Assembly: GCA_905197955.1 (NCBI GenBank)
Contig: CAJKAR010000085.1
Coordinates: 1 to 7,544, forward strand
Source of the DNA: an uncultured Lentisphaeria bacterium
Lineage (GTDB): Bacteria > Verrucomicrobiota > Lentisphaeria > Victivallales > UBA1829
Direction of reading: 5' to 3'
DNA length: 7,544 nt
Shown here: in pieces, positions 7,382 to 7,544 of the stretch
How the letters are laid out: every line of letters starts with the position of its first letter
How positions within the stretch are numbered: the first letter of the stretch is position 1
The notes under the pieces: generated by a model
Databases searched by the model: none
Seen by the model: the letters and a program-made list of their open reading frames with translations, nothing else
Told to the model about the DNA's origin: nothing
Translations under genes and position numbers: made by a program

Positions 7382-7544
7382 ACTCCCGCGGGAATGCGGA
7401 GCAATGTTCTAAGGCGACAGCCCCCGTCGGATAAAGAGGTCACATTTCTTCAGTGCCATCCCATAATTCTTTGAAATCGTCATTCTAACGTATGCGCCCA
7501 GCGAGCCCCATGGTGAGGAGGAAGAGGGATTTTTTTGAGTGGGA
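7382..7544. other. Downstream region with no identifiable gene
   Basis: This 163-base stretch follows the operon. It lacks the TCCGGA-rich codon texture of the three genes. It holds a weak 4-bp stem (CGAC 7415-7418 with GTCG 7426-7429) and a purine-rich run GAGGAGGAAGAGGGA before seven T residues near 7529-7536. No stem precedes those T residues, so they do not form a terminator on the plus strand. A minus-strand reading frame is open from the window edge (7543) to a TAG at 7409 (44 codons), and a plus-strand frame opens at ATG 7510 and runs off the end. Neither resembles a family I know. Confidence 0.4.

Noticed and set aside
7529..7536. T-run as an intrinsic terminator
   Set aside because: The bases before the T-run are nearly all purines and cannot fold into a stem.
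7510..7544. Start of a new plus-strand gene at ATG 7510
   Set aside because: No ribosome binding site precedes it and only 11 codons are visible, too few to judge.

Overview
The window holds three large, intact, same-strand glycoside hydrolase genes that fill it almost completely. It starts with about 70 bases of upstream regulatory DNA and ends with about 160 bases that contain no gene I can name. The spacing (16 bases, then 44 bases) and the shared strand suggest one operon. The host is probably a gut-type or aquatic polysaccharide degrader of the Planctomycetota-Verrucomicrobiota-Lentisphaerota group, with a Lentisphaerota/Victivallis-like bacterium as my best guess. That guess rests on the domain style of the first protein, the dense clustering of unusual hydrolases and the codon style. 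No rRNA or other marker gene is present to confirm it.

Layout: (1) bases 1-70 carry an 8+8 bp inverted repeat that encloses an off-centre 12 bp palindrome of LacI-operator type, followed by a Shine-Dalgarno sequence. (2) Bases 71-3931 encode an exported, divergent GH2-family enzyme with two glutamine-amidotransferase-like domains in tandem and a C-terminal beta-sandwich. (3) Bases 3948-5357 encode a leaderless (alpha/alpha)6-barrel hydrolase of the GH63/GH37, MGH1-like type. (4) Bases 5402-7381 encode a leaderless GH42 beta-galactosidase with both catalytic glutamates and the four-cysteine zinc site. (5) Bases 7382-7544 are a tail without a convincing gene.

Working model (inference): the exported GH2 enzyme trims a beta-linked glycan outside the cytoplasm. 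The products are imported by a transporter not encoded here. GH42 then removes beta-galactosyl residues in the cytoplasm, and the GH63-like enzyme cleaves an alpha-linked sugar or glycoside. Nothing in the window fixes the actual substrate. There are no transporters, sulfatases, regulators, mobile elements, CRISPR arrays or RNA genes that I can support.
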